Shown here: positions 35,794 through 43,739 of the stretch, piece after piece
How positions within the stretch are numbered: the first letter of the stretch is position 1
How the letters are laid out: each line of letters opens with the position of its first letter
Source of the DNA: Pseudomonas sp.
Lineage (GTDB): Bacteria; Pseudomonadota; Gammaproteobacteria; Pseudomonadales; Pseudomonadaceae
Length of the DNA stretch: 64,000 bases
Reading direction: 5' to 3'
Assembly (NCBI RefSeq): GCF_030150285.1
Contig: NZ_JASLGE010000094.1
Span: 1 to 64,000, forward strand
Notes under the pieces: generated by a model
Seen by the model: only the letters and a program-made list of their open reading frames with translations
What the model was told of the DNA's origin: nothing
Database searches by the model: none
Translations under genes and position numbers: made by a program

Positions 35794-35957
35794 ATGAAAG
35801 TTCTTACTGTTTTGGTGCTGCTTTGTGCATTTGCCTGGGTGTTGTACCGTGGCACCCAGTTGCACGCGGGATCCCTACACGCAAGGATCCTACCCCCTAC
35901 TTGTGGTTGTTGCTTTTCGCGCTGCCTGTCGATCATTACTCCGTGTGGAACCTATGA
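35794..35957 (+). pseudogene. Frameshifted C-terminal remnant of cyoE/ctaB (heme O synthase)
   Basis: Two reading frames together resemble the last part of protoheme IX farnesyltransferase. From 35794 the frame gives LLCAFAWVLYRGTQLHA, like the CyoE segment that ends WVLYRGT-PHA. After a frameshift the other frame gives YLWLLLFALPVDHYSVWNL and a TGA at 35955-35957, like the CyoE tail LLFxALLVDHY. The tail stop overlaps the SCO1 ATG as in intact cyoE-SCO1 operons. Nothing recognisable of the N-terminal 80% or of ctaA, coxC, coxA or coxB remains upstream. A short direct repeat of GGATCC at the shift may mark slippage. Confidence 0.75.
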
Positions 35958-36592
35958 CTAAATCTCAAAAAACCGTCTATATCCTGGTTGCGCTTATAGC
36001 GTTGGTCATGGGGGTGGCGTTCAACAAGATGATGCCGGGCAAGCCGAACTCGCCCGACGTCAAAGCGCTGACTGAAGCAGGCATTATTTTGCTGCCGCAA
36101 AGCCGTCAGCTACCGGCTATCACCCTGATGAACCAGGACGGGCAGCCGGTGGTGATGAATGAGTTGAAAGGCAAGTGGAGCCTGTTGTTCTTCGGCTACA
36201 CCTTCTGCCCGGACATTTGCCCGACCACCCTTGCCCAATTGCGCCAGATCAAGAGCGAATTGCCCAAAGAGGTGCAGGACAAGCTGCAGATTGTGTTGGT
36301 CAGCGTCGACCCGAACCGCGATTCGCCCCAGCAGCTCAAGCAGTACCTGGGTTACTTCGACCCTGACTTTGTGGGCCTGACACCCGATTCCGTCGATTCG
36401 CTGCAAACGTTGGCCAATGCGGTGAGCATTCCGTTTATTCCGGCAGATACCCGCAAGCCCAATTACACGGTTGATCACAGTGGCAACCTAGCGTTGATCG
36501 GCCCGGACGGTACTCAGCGAGGTTTCATCCGCGCACCGTTCAATAACCAGAAAATGGTTGCTCAGTTGCCGGGGGTAGTGGAAAGGAACTAG
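35954..36592 (+). CDS. SCO1/SenC family copper chaperone
   Basis: A 212-residue membrane-anchored thioredoxin-fold protein. An N-terminal helix (about 8-25) precedes the copper site FGYTFCPDICPTTL (CxxxC, near 81-85) and the distal histidine in TVDHSGNLALIGPDG. All three copper ligands are present, so the protein looks functional. It usually delivers copper to the CuA centre of aa3 cytochrome oxidase. That oxidase is absent from its normal place here, so the gene may now serve another copper enzyme or redox role. ATG 35954 overlaps the decayed cyoE stop. Confidence 0.92.
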   Translation: MTKSQKTVYILVALIALVMGVAFNKMMPGKPNSPDVKALTEAGIILLPQSRQLPAITLMNQDGQPVVMNELKGKWSLLFFGYTFCPDICPTTLAQLRQIKSELPKEVQDKLQIVLVSVDPNRDSPQQLKQYLGYFDPDFVGLTPDSVDSLQTLANAVSIPFIPADTRKPNYTVDHSGNLALIGPDGTQRGFIRAPFNNQKMVAQLPGVVERN

Positions 36593-36604
36593 AGAGAGGG
36601 TGAC

Positions 36605-36637
36605 TGTGATCGCTGCCGCACGAAGCGGCAACGATTA
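36605..36637. terminator. Convergent hairpin between SCO1 and metQ
   Basis: A stem with TGCCGC/GCGGCA core and outer GTGATCG-like pairs lies between the two converging genes. No long T run is present on either side, so termination would be modest. Confidence 0.5.
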
Positions 36638-36648
36638 CAGCGAGATGC

Positions 36649-37419
36649 TTAGAACGCTGGAAGGATGGCACCCTTGTACTTCTCTTCAATGAATTTCTTC
36701 ACTTCAGGGGTGTGCAGTGCGTTAACCAGCTTCTTGATGTCGTCCGAGTCCTTGTTGTCCGGGCGAGCGACCAGAATGTTCACGTAAGGCGAGTCGCTGC
36801 CTTCAATGAACAGAGCGTCTTCTTGCGGGTTCAACTTGGCTTCCAGCGCGTAGTTGGTGTTGATCAGCGCCAGGTCAACCTGAGTCAGTACACGTGGGAT
36901 CGTCGCTGCTTCCAGCTCCCGGAACTTCAGGTTTTTAGGGTTGGCGTTGATGTCTTTGAGCGTCGACAGAATGTTCTTTGGATCTTTGAGGGTAATCAGC
37001 CCTTCTTTTTGCAGCAGCAACAGGGCGCGGCCACCGTTGGTGGCATCGTTCGGAATGACGACGTTGGCACCGTCCGGCAGGTCAGCCAACTGCTTGATTT
37101 TGCTGGAGTACGCGCCCAGTGGTTCCAGGTGCACGGCGGCAACGCTGACCAGGTGAGTGCCCTTGGCCTTGTTGAACTCATCCAGGTACGGTTGGTGCTG
37201 GAAGAAGTTGGCGTCCAGGCGCTTCTCAGCGACTTGCACGTTAGGCTGCACGTAATCGGTGAATACCTTGACCTTCAGGTCAACGCCTTCTTTGGCCAGC
37301 GCGGGTTTTACAAACTCCAGGATCTCGGCGTGAGGCACTGGCGAGGCCGCTACAGACAGCTCGCCCGCGTGGGCCGAAAACGCCGCAACGGCAGCCACAG
37401 CAGCAAATAACTTCTTCAT
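36649..37419 (-). CDS. metQ: Methionine ABC transporter substrate-binding protein MetQ
   Basis: A 256-residue NlpA/MetQ-family periplasmic binding protein for methionine. It has a signal peptide (about 1-19, ending HAG) but no lipobox cysteine, so it appears to be soluble rather than lipid-anchored as in E. coli. Family features include PHAEILEFVKP near 28, ANFFQHQPYLDEFN near 67, IPNDATNGGRALLLLQ near 118 and YVNILVARPDNKDS near 215. AAGGAGTTGTTGA precedes ATG. It is the last gene of metN-metI-metQ. Confidence 0.93.
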   Translation of the reverse strand: MKKLFAAVAAVAAFSAHAGELSVAASPVPHAEILEFVKPALAKEGVDLKVKVFTDYVQPNVQVAEKRLDANFFQHQPYLDEFNKAKGTHLVSVAAVHLEPLGAYSSKIKQLADLPDGANVVIPNDATNGGRALLLLQKEGLITLKDPKNILSTLKDINANPKNLKFRELEAATIPRVLTQVDLALINTNYALEAKLNPQEDALFIEGSDSPYVNILVARPDNKDSDDIKKLVNALHTPEVKKFIEEKYKGAILPAF

Positions 37420-37497
37420 TCAACAACTCCTTGGAAGTGATTTCAGGTATCTGCCAGCGACTGGCCGGCGATCAGGTTTTCAAACTCGGGATCGGGC

Positions 37498-38172
37498 TTA
37501 CTTACGCGAGAAGTGCACCACCAGTTTGTCGCCAACTGTTTGCAGAATCTGCACCAGGATCAGCAACAGTGCGACGGTGACAATCATCACGTCGGTCTGG
37601 AACCGTTGATAGCCGAAGCGGATTGCCAGGTCACCCAGGCCACCGGCACCGACCACGCCTGCCATTGCGGTGTAGGACACCAGCGTAATGGCGGTCACGG
37701 TAATCGCGGCAAAGATGCCCGGGCGTGCCTCAGGCAGCAAGGCGCTGGTAATGATTTGACGCGTGTTGGCCCCCATGGCCTGTGTGGCTTCAATGATGCC
37801 GCGGTCCACTTCGCGCAGGGCCGTTTCGACCAAGCGGGCAAAGAACGGCGTGGCCCCGACCACGAGTGGCGGTATGGCCCCGGCGACGCCCAGCGAGGTG
37901 CCGGTGATCAGAACGGTGAAAGGGATCATCACAATCAACAGGATGATGAATGGCAGCGACCGCAGAATGTTCACCGCCAACGACAGCAAGCCGTACACGG
38001 TTTTTTGTTCGAACAGTTGACGCGGGCTGCATAAAAACAGCAGCACGCCCAGCGGCAGGCCCAGCACAATGGTAAACAGCAGCGAACCGCCGAGCATCAT
38101 CATCGTGTCGCCGGTGGCCAGCCAGATTTCGTACCAGTCAATGTTGGAGAAAAAGCTCAAGAAGGATTCCAT
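37498..38172 (-). CDS. metI: Methionine ABC transporter permease MetI
   Basis: A 224-residue inner-membrane permease with five predicted helices and the ABC permease coupling loop (EARPGIFAAITVTAI near residues 150-164, matching the EAA loop). ATG 38172 overlaps the metN stop by one base (TAATG), showing translational coupling. With MetN and MetQ it forms a D- and L-methionine importer. The 78-base gap before metQ holds no obvious terminator. Confidence 0.93.
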   Translation of the reverse strand: MESFLSFFSNIDWYEIWLATGDTMMMLGGSLLFTIVLGLPLGVLLFLCSPRQLFEQKTVYGLLSLAVNILRSLPFIILLIVMIPFTVLITGTSLGVAGAIPPLVVGATPFFARLVETALREVDRGIIEATQAMGANTRQIITSALLPEARPGIFAAITVTAITLVSYTAMAGVVGAGGLGDLAIRFGYQRFQTDVMIVTVALLLILVQILQTVGDKLVVHFSRK

Positions 38173-39179
38173 TAGCGCAGCACCTCCATATGCACGTCTG
38201 CGGCGGTGAAGCGCGCGAAAGCAGCGTCCATGTCACCACCGGTGATGGCGAGGGTCAGTTGCCCATAGGGAGTGTCTTTGATGCGGTCGATACGGCCCGC
38301 GAGGATGCTGTAATCCACACCCGTTTCACGGGCAACGGTACCCAGCAAGGGGGCGTAGGTCGCATCGCCCTGAAAGGTCAGGCGCACGATGCGGCCTGGA
38401 ACATGGGCAAAATCGTCTCGCTGCTCGCTTTCGTCGATTTGCTCATCTTCCTGCACGAAACGCTTGGTGGTTGGGTGCTTGGGGTGCAAGAACACGTCAG
38501 CGACGGGGCCCTGCTCGACAATGGTGCCGGCATCCATCACGGCGACTTCGTCACACACGCGGCGAATAACATCCATCTCGTGAGTGATCAGCACGATAGT
38601 CAGCTTCAACTCGCGGTTGATCTCGGCCAGCAATTGCAGAACCGAGGCTGTGGTTTGAGGGTCGAGGGCGCTTGTGGCCTCGTCGCACAACAGCACTTTG
38701 GGTTTGGTCGCCAAGGCGCGGGCAATGCCCACTCGCTGCTTCTGGCCGCCCGAGAGTTGGGCCGGGTATTTTTTTGCGTGGTCTGAAAGGCCAACCCGCG
38801 CAAGCAACTCGCTGACGCGTTGATCGATTTCACTGCGCGACAAATCACCGGCCAGTGCCAGCGGCATCGCCACGTTATCGGCCACGGTCTTGGAGGCCAG
38901 CAGGTTGAAGTGCTGGAAAATCATGCCGACCTGTTGACGGAAACGGCGCAGGCCGTTGGCGTCCATAGCCGTCACGTCTTCGTTGTCGACGATGATCTGG
39001 CCGCCGCTCGGTGTTTCAAGGCGGTTAATCAGGCGCAGTAATGTACTTTTGCCCGCGCCGGAATGACCAATCAGGCCAAACACCTGGCCGCTCTCAACAC
39101 GCAAACTGGTGGAGTGCAGCGCAGGAATGTCCTTACCAGCGACCCGGTAAGTTTTATGAACGTTATGGAACTCAATCAC
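38172..39179 (-). CDS. metN: Methionine ABC transporter ATP-binding protein MetN
   Basis: A 335-residue ATPase. It shows Walker A GHSGAGKST near 38-46, signature LSGGQKQRVGIARAL near 140-154, Walker B VLLCDEATSALD near 161-172, and a C-terminal NIL (ACT-like) regulatory domain from about 255 that binds methionine and gives trans-inhibition. The start is GTG at 39179, giving the family N terminus MIEFHNVHKTY. Upstream (39294-39325) lie direct repeats that may be a regulator site for the operon. Confidence 0.95.
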   Translation of the reverse strand: MIEFHNVHKTYRVAGKDIPALHSTSLRVESGQVFGLIGHSGAGKSTLLRLINRLETPSGGQIIVDNEDVTAMDANGLRRFRQQVGMIFQHFNLLASKTVADNVAMPLALAGDLSRSEIDQRVSELLARVGLSDHAKKYPAQLSGGQKQRVGIARALATKPKVLLCDEATSALDPQTTASVLQLLAEINRELKLTIVLITHEMDVIRRVCDEVAVMDAGTIVEQGPVADVFLHPKHPTTKRFVQEDEQIDESEQRDDFAHVPGRIVRLTFQGDATYAPLLGTVARETGVDYSILAGRIDRIKDTPYGQLTLAITGGDMDAAFARFTAADVHMEVLR

Positions 39180-39293
39180 GTAGCGAACCTTGTGGGGCGC
39201 GTAAAAGAAAGTCAGCGGTTAGCCGGGAGCGCATTTTAGCGTGTCCGTATAGATTTTATTAGCATTTATTTCCGTCTAAACCTTCGATTTGGG

Positions 39294-39338
39294 AATAAGA
39301 AACCTAAGGGCTAGAAATAAGAAACGTGCATACACGTT
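39294..39338. promoter_or_regulatory. Direct repeats and palindrome upstream of metNIQ
   Basis: AATAAGAAAC occurs at 39294-39303 and 39316-39325, 22 bases apart (about two helical turns). Next to the second copy is the inverted repeat AACGTG-CATA-CACGTT (39323-39338). All lie 115-160 bases upstream of the metN start. Spacing suggests a regulator site. No matching factor can be named from sequence. Confidence 0.4.
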
Positions 39339-39401
39339 CAGTGCTTGAGCGCTCCGACTGAAGGTCGAAGGCTACAGCTATTCCGGCGGTGAGACGGCGG
39401 T

Positions 39402-39427
39402 TTGCAGGAGCGGGTTCGCTCCTGCAA
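39402..39427. repeat. REP-like hairpin after the lipoprotein gene
   Basis: TTGCAGGAGCG and its exact complement around GGTT form an 11-base-pair stem abutting the stop codon of the minus-strand lipoprotein gene. The core is close to a single Pseudomonas REP half and lacks a T run. Confidence 0.6.
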
Positions 39428-40144
39428 TTACGATTTGCCAGGGATCAGCACCATCTGTGCGGGCACGTGGCGGATGATCTGGCGTTCCAGTTTGAGATCG
39501 AACGCCGGGTCGAGCTTTTTCACGCGCTTGTTGATCAGGGTGGCCAGCCACGGGTAATCAGCCGTACGCGGGACTTGCAGGCTGACCGCGCATTGGTAAT
39601 TGACGATGTCCTGCGCGATCAAGTCCAGTTGATGGCGAAGTTTCGCAATATCGGTGATGTTTAGCGTCACGGTAGTGCTTGGGGCTGCCGGGTCAATCAC
39701 CTTGGCAGGTGGTCGGGCTTCGGCGGCTTTGAGGGCCGCTTCGGCTTTGTCCAGCTCGGCCTTACGCGCCTGAGCGATGGCGCTGTTAACGCCGCCGGTC
39801 AGTGCGGGTGCTTTGGGCATCAAGGCGCGAGCGCGGCTAAGTGCGGTTGCCGCCGCGTTGACATCGCCTTTTTGCAGGACGATCTGGCTGCGCTGCAAGT
39901 AGGCTTCAGCCAATTGGCGCTGGTACTGAACCAGTTGCGGGTCATCCGGCGTTTGAGCCTGTAAGGCCGCCAATTGATCTTCGGCGGTCGCGAGTTCGCT
40001 GCTGGCCAAGTTTTGCTCCAGCGTGGCGATGGCCTCGGCACGCGCATCCGGGACAGGGTTGTCAGCGGAAGGGGTGCTTTGGCAGGCCCCCAGCAGCAAG
40101 GTAAATGCGGCCAGGAGCAAGTAACGGGAGTTGAACAGCTTCAT
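39428..40144 (-). CDS. Putative lipoprotein with helical repeat region
   Basis: A 238-residue protein with a lipoprotein signal (hydrophobic residues 8-18, lipobox LGAC with Cys21). Residues about 35-150 are helical with TPR-like spacing (ATLEQNLASSELATAEDQL, AEAYLQRSQIVLQKGD, AAATALSRARALMPKAP). The C-terminal part is beta-like, ending QMVLIPGKS. It is the homologue of the lipoprotein found beside znuB in Pseudomonas (PA5502 position). No function is known. It is transcribed in the same direction as znuC-znuB, starting 37 bases after the znuB stop. Confidence 0.78.
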   Translation of the reverse strand: MKLFNSRYLLLAAFTLLLGACQSTPSADNPVPDARAEAIATLEQNLASSELATAEDQLAALQAQTPDDPQLVQYQRQLAEAYLQRSQIVLQKGDVNAAATALSRARALMPKAPALTGGVNSAIAQARKAELDKAEAALKAAEARPPAKVIDPAAPSTTVTLNITDIAKLRHQLDLIAQDIVNYQCAVSLQVPRTADYPWLATLINKRVKKLDPAFDLKLERQIIRHVPAQMVLIPGKS

Positions 40145-40181
40145 TCCTGCGGCTCTCTAAGTGCGCAAAAAACGAGCAAGT

Positions 40182-40970
40182 CTACACCCCTCGACGGGGC
40201 AGAACAAAACTCAGCAGAAACAGTGCAGCAGCACAGACCACAATCGAAGGGCCTGCGGGTGTGTCCTTGATCCATGACAGTGCCAGCCCTCCACACACGG
40301 CCAGCATGCCCAAAAGACTGGCACCCAGGGCCATTTGCTCCGGTGAGCGCGCATGTCGCTGGGCGGCCGCGGCTGGAATGATCAGCAAGGAGGTGATCAG
40401 CAGCACGCCGACAATCTTCATGGCCACAGCAATCACGACCGCGATCAACAGCATCAGGGTCATGCGTAACGCAGCCACTGGCAGGCCTTCAACCATAGCC
40501 AGTTCCTCGTGCACAGTGATGGCCAACAAAGGTCGCCACATAGCCGCCAGCGCCACCAGCACCGCTGCACTGCCGCCCATGATCCACATCAGGTCGGTCG
40601 GGCTGATCGCCAGCAAGTCACCAAACAGATACGCCATCAGGTCAATCCGCACTTCGTGCATGAAGCTTAGTACGACCAGCCCAAGGGACAAGGTGCTGGG
40701 CGCGAGAATTCCCAGAAGGGTGTCAGAGGCAAGCGGTTGGCGTTGTTGCAACGTGACTAATAGCACCGCAAGCAGCAGGCAGCCTACGGTGACCGCAAGG
40801 GTCGGGCTGACATCCAGCAGGAACCCCAGCGCCACACCCAGCAAGGCCGCGTGGGACAAGGTATCGCCAAAATAGGCCATGCGGCGCCACACCACAAAAG
40901 ACCCCAGGGGGCCCGCGACGACGGCCAGTGAGAGGCCTGCCAACAAGGCGTAAAACAGAAAATCAGCCAT
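40182..40970 (-). CDS. znuB: Zinc ABC transporter permease ZnuB
   Basis: A 262-residue inner-membrane permease of the ABC-3 family with about eight helices and the motif GDTLSHAALLGVALG near 35-49. I chose ATG 40970, which gives the family start MADFLFYALLAGL and overlaps the znuC stop by 8 bases; the frame runs further upstream inside znuC without meaning. With ZnuC and ZnuA it imports zinc under limitation. Confidence 0.95.
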   Translation of the reverse strand: MADFLFYALLAGLSLAVVAGPLGSFVVWRRMAYFGDTLSHAALLGVALGFLLDVSPTLAVTVGCLLLAVLLVTLQQRQPLASDTLLGILAPSTLSLGLVVLSFMHEVRIDLMAYLFGDLLAISPTDLMWIMGGSAAVLVALAAMWRPLLAITVHEELAMVEGLPVAALRMTLMLLIAVVIAVAMKIVGVLLITSLLIIPAAAAQRHARSPEQMALGASLLGMLAVCGGLALSWIKDTPAGPSIVVCAAALFLLSFVLPRRGV

Positions 40971-41751
40971 GTTTGCAGCCTTCCCCATGAACGTGTGCAG
41001 TCGCCGGCGTGGCATTGTCGGTGACCACGGAGCCATGCAAGTCATGGGCGTGATCGTGGTGATGGTGATAAATCGCCAGGCTTTGTGCGTTTTTGCCGAA
41101 TAACTCGACAAATGCCGGGTCACCGCTGACGTGTTCAGGGTGGCCCGAGCAGCACACATGCCGATTGAGGCACACCACCTGATCGGTGGTACTCATGACC
41201 AGGTGCAAGTCGTGGGAAACCATCAGCACGCCGCAGCCATGGCGGTCGCGCAGGCGGGTAATGAGGCTGTACAGCTCAGCCTGACCTGCCACGTCGACGC
41301 CTTGAACGGGCTCATCCAGCACCAGCAGTTCAGGTTTGCGCAACAACGCACGGGCCAGCAGCACGCGTTGCATTTCACCGCCCGAGACGCTCTGCACCGG
41401 GCTGTCGATCACTTTTTCTGCGCCCACTTCCTTGAGTGCAGCGAGGGCCTGGTCTCTGTCCACGCCGGGTACCAAGCGTAAAAAACGCAGTACCGATAAC
41501 GGCAGCGTCGGGTCGACATGCAGCTTTTGCGGCATGTAACCGACCCGCAGCCGGGGCTTGCGCCACACACTCCCGCTTGTCGGTTTAAGTAGCCCCAGCA
41601 CCGCTTTGACCAGCGTGGTTTTGCCTGCGCCGTTGGGGCCGATCAGGGTCACGATCTGGCCCGGTTCAACGCTCAGCTCAATGTTGTCGAGCACGTTTTG
41701 CCCGGCGAACGTCACGCACACCTCTTGAAGACGAATCAACGCAGTGCTCAT
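40963..41751 (-). CDS. znuC: Zinc ABC transporter ATPase ZnuC
   Basis: A 262-residue ATPase with Walker A GPNGAGKTT near 38-46, signature VSGGEMQRVLLARAL near 129-143 and Walker B ELLVLDEPVQGVD near 149-161. The C terminus is rich in histidine (HHHHDHAHD and HVHGEGCKHG), a likely zinc-binding tail typical of ZnuC. ATG 41751 overlaps the zur stop by one base (TGATG). Gene order zur-znuC-znuB is standard for Pseudomonas. Confidence 0.95.
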   Translation of the reverse strand: MSTALIRLQEVCVTFAGQNVLDNIELSVEPGQIVTLIGPNGAGKTTLVKAVLGLLKPTSGSVWRKPRLRVGYMPQKLHVDPTLPLSVLRFLRLVPGVDRDQALAALKEVGAEKVIDSPVQSVSGGEMQRVLLARALLRKPELLVLDEPVQGVDVAGQAELYSLITRLRDRHGCGVLMVSHDLHLVMSTTDQVVCLNRHVCCSGHPEHVSGDPAFVELFGKNAQSLAIYHHHHDHAHDLHGSVVTDNATPATAHVHGEGCKHG

Positions 41752-42233
41752 CAGGCCTCCCGGCAACCCGAACACAACCCCACTACCTCGACGGTTTGGC
41801 CTTCGACAGTAAAGCCGACATCGCGGGCGCTGCTGATAATGGCGTCGCTGATGGCTTTTTGTTCAAGCTCAATAGCGGCGTTGCAGGTGCGGCAAATCAG
41901 GAATTGGCCCTGATGTGCATGCTCAGGGTGGCTGCAGCCAATGAAGGCGTTAAGGGAGGCGATGCGATGCACCAAGCCGTTCTCGAGCAGAAAATCCAGC
42001 GCTCGATAAACAGTAGGGGGTGCTGCGCGTCGACCGTCCTGCTCGCTGAGCACGGCCAAAATATCGTACGCACCCAGTGGCTTGTGGCTTTGCCACACCA
42101 ACTCCAGCACGCGGCGACGCAATGCGGTCAGGCGCAGGCCTTTCTGCGCGCACAACACGTCCGCTTCGGACAGTGCGCTGTGGACGCAGTGGGAGTGGTC
42201 ATGGGGACGACTGGCAAGGGGTGTTTTAGGCAT
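41751..42233 (-). CDS. zur: Zinc uptake regulator Zur (Fur family)
   Basis: A 160-residue zinc-responsive repressor. The winged-helix domain (about 35-95) begins with GLRLTALRRRVLELVW, and a dimerisation domain follows with the structural zinc cysteines in CRTCN near 118 and GLCSGC near the end. Regulatory-site histidines lie in CSHPEHAHQG. It heads the zur-znuC-znuB operon and is divergent from znuA across 66 bases that contain a Zur-box-like element, so Zur probably controls both units. Confidence 0.94.
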   Translation of the reverse strand: MPKTPLASRPHDHSHCVHSALSEADVLCAQKGLRLTALRRRVLELVWQSHKPLGAYDILAVLSEQDGRRAAPPTVYRALDFLLENGLVHRIASLNAFIGCSHPEHAHQGQFLICRTCNAAIELEQKAISDAIISSARDVGFTVEGQTVEVVGLCSGCREA

Positions 42234-42259
42234 GAGTGGCGACGAGTTTTGAGAGAGAC

Positions 42260-42272
42260 GTTATTATGTTAC
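42260..42272. promoter_or_regulatory. Candidate Zur box between zur and znuA
   Basis: GTTATTATGTTAC agrees at 9 of 12 fixed positions with the GTTATA-N-TATAAC core of the enterobacterial Zur operator. It lies between the divergent zur and znuA starts. Confidence 0.5.
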
Positions 42273-42299
42273 CTGTTTCAACCACCTTGAGTGCCTATT

Positions 42300-43220
42300 G
42301 TGCCCCGTCTTTTTGCGTTTTTTATTGCGTTATCCACCAGTTTTCTGGTGATAAACCCGGCCCATGCCGAGGTCAACGTATTAACCAGCATCAAACCTTT
42401 GCAGTTAATTGCAGCGGCGGTGCAGGACGGCGTGGGTAAGCCCGAGGTGTTGTTGGCCCCCGGCGCTTCGCCGCACAACTATGCGCTGCGGCCTTCTGAC
42501 GTGCGGCGTGTACAGTCCGCCGATCTGTTGTACTGGATTGGTCCGGACATGGAAGGCTTCATGCCGCGTGTCATCAAGAACCGCACCCTGCCGTCAGTGG
42601 CCATCCAGACGCTGCCTGATCTAAAACTTCGCCACTTCGCCGAGGATAGCCACTCGCATGAAGAAGATACGGCCGAACATGACCATGATCATCGCCCTGG
42701 CACCCTGGATGCGCACCTGTGGTTGGCACCGGACAATGCCCGCGTGATCGCCGCTAAAATGGCCGCCGACCTGAGCGCCAAAGACCCGGGCAATGCAGCG
42801 AAGTACCAGAGCAACCTCAAGGCATTCAACGAGCGGCTGGATGCGCTGGATCAGCGCCTGAAAGCCCGTTTGGCAGGGATTGCGGGCAAGCCGTTCTTTG
42901 TTTTCCATGAAGGGTATGACTACTTCGAAAGTGCCTACGGCCTTCAGCACGCGGGTACGTTCAGTGTCGCATCGGAAGTTCAGCCGGGTGCTCAGCATGT
43001 GGCGGCCATGCGCAAACGCTTACAGGAAGTGGGTAAAACGTGTGTGTTCAGCGACCCGCCGTTGCGGCCCCGCTTGGCTGAAACCCTGGTCGCCGGGCTG
43101 CCGGTGAAACTGGCCGAACTGGACCCCTTGGGTGGCTTCACCGAGGCGACCGCGCAGGGTTACGAGCAATTGCTGGAAAAGCTGGGCAATGACCTGGCAG
43201 GCTGCCTGGAAAGCCTCTAA
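42300..43220 (+). CDS. znuA: Zinc ABC transporter substrate-binding protein ZnuA
   Basis: A 306-residue periplasmic zinc-binding protein of the cluster A-I family. It has a signal peptide (about 1-22, ending AHA), the zinc His in GASPHNYALRPSD near 58, a flexible histidine/acid loop (HSHEEDTAEHDHDHRPG near 115-131) and the later His in HEGYDYF. I chose GTG 42300, which gives the homologous start MPRLFAFF and has GAGTG about 6 bases upstream; another GTG at 42291 is in frame. REP elements begin directly after the stop. Confidence 0.93.
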   Translation: MPRLFAFFIALSTSFLVINPAHAEVNVLTSIKPLQLIAAAVQDGVGKPEVLLAPGASPHNYALRPSDVRRVQSADLLYWIGPDMEGFMPRVIKNRTLPSVAIQTLPDLKLRHFAEDSHSHEEDTAEHDHDHRPGTLDAHLWLAPDNARVIAAKMAADLSAKDPGNAAKYQSNLKAFNERLDALDQRLKARLAGIAGKPFFVFHEGYDYFESAYGLQHAGTFSVASEVQPGAQHVAAMRKRLQEVGKTCVFSDPPLRPRLAETLVAGLPVKLAELDPLGGFTEATAQGYEQLLEKLGNDLAGCLESL

Positions 43221-43232
43221 CCCGGCGCGTAC

Positions 43233-43712
43233 GTCTTCGACGCCGGGCTGTCGCGCAAAGAACCGGGGGGTTGTAGGAGCAGCCGGTCGACGCTCGATTG
43301 CTCGCGATCTTTTGATCTTAAGAAGCTTCGGCCTATCCATTGCTGCGGTCGCGGCCACTTAAGGTTGCGGCCTTACGCCGTGTTACCTTGATGGATCAAA
43401 AATCAGATCAACAGATCACGAGCAAGCTTGTTCCCACAAACGCTGGCATCCGTAGGAGCGAGCTTGCTCGCGATCTTTTGATCTTTAAGAAGCTTCGGCC
43501 TATCCATTGCTGCGGTCACGGCCACTTAAGGTCGCGGCCTTACGCCGTGTTACTTTGATGGATCAAAAACCAGATCAACAGATCACGAGCAAACTCGTTC
43601 CTACAGGCTTTGCTCCGTGGGCCCGCCACTGCGCAAAACCTGCGTTCTGCCAGCGTGGTTTAAGGGGGCCCTTGGATCAACAGATCGCGATCAAGCTTGC
43701 GCCTGTACTGTT
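43233..43712. repeat. Composite REP array (locus B) with a tandem duplicated module
   Basis: Holds two near-identical units of about 138 bases (43301-43439 and 43467-43604), each running from CTCGCGATCTTTTGATCTT through CTATCCATTGCTGCGG and CCACTTAAGG to GATCACGAGCAA. REP cores lie at the outer edges. The flanks 43233-43264 and 43627-43673 match locus A (8877-8908 and 8755-8801) but in the opposite relative order. Short open frames here repeat with the DNA and are not genes. The 520 bases between znuA and thrB contain nothing else. Confidence 0.87.
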
Positions 43713-43739
43713 GTTTGCCGAGCCCGCTGTATTTCAGGC

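Noticed and set aside
35731..35961. 76-codon frame with MKVLTVLVLLCAFAW
   Set aside because: Looks like a small membrane protein, but the sequence is the decayed cyoE end read past a frameshift, running into the SCO1 start.
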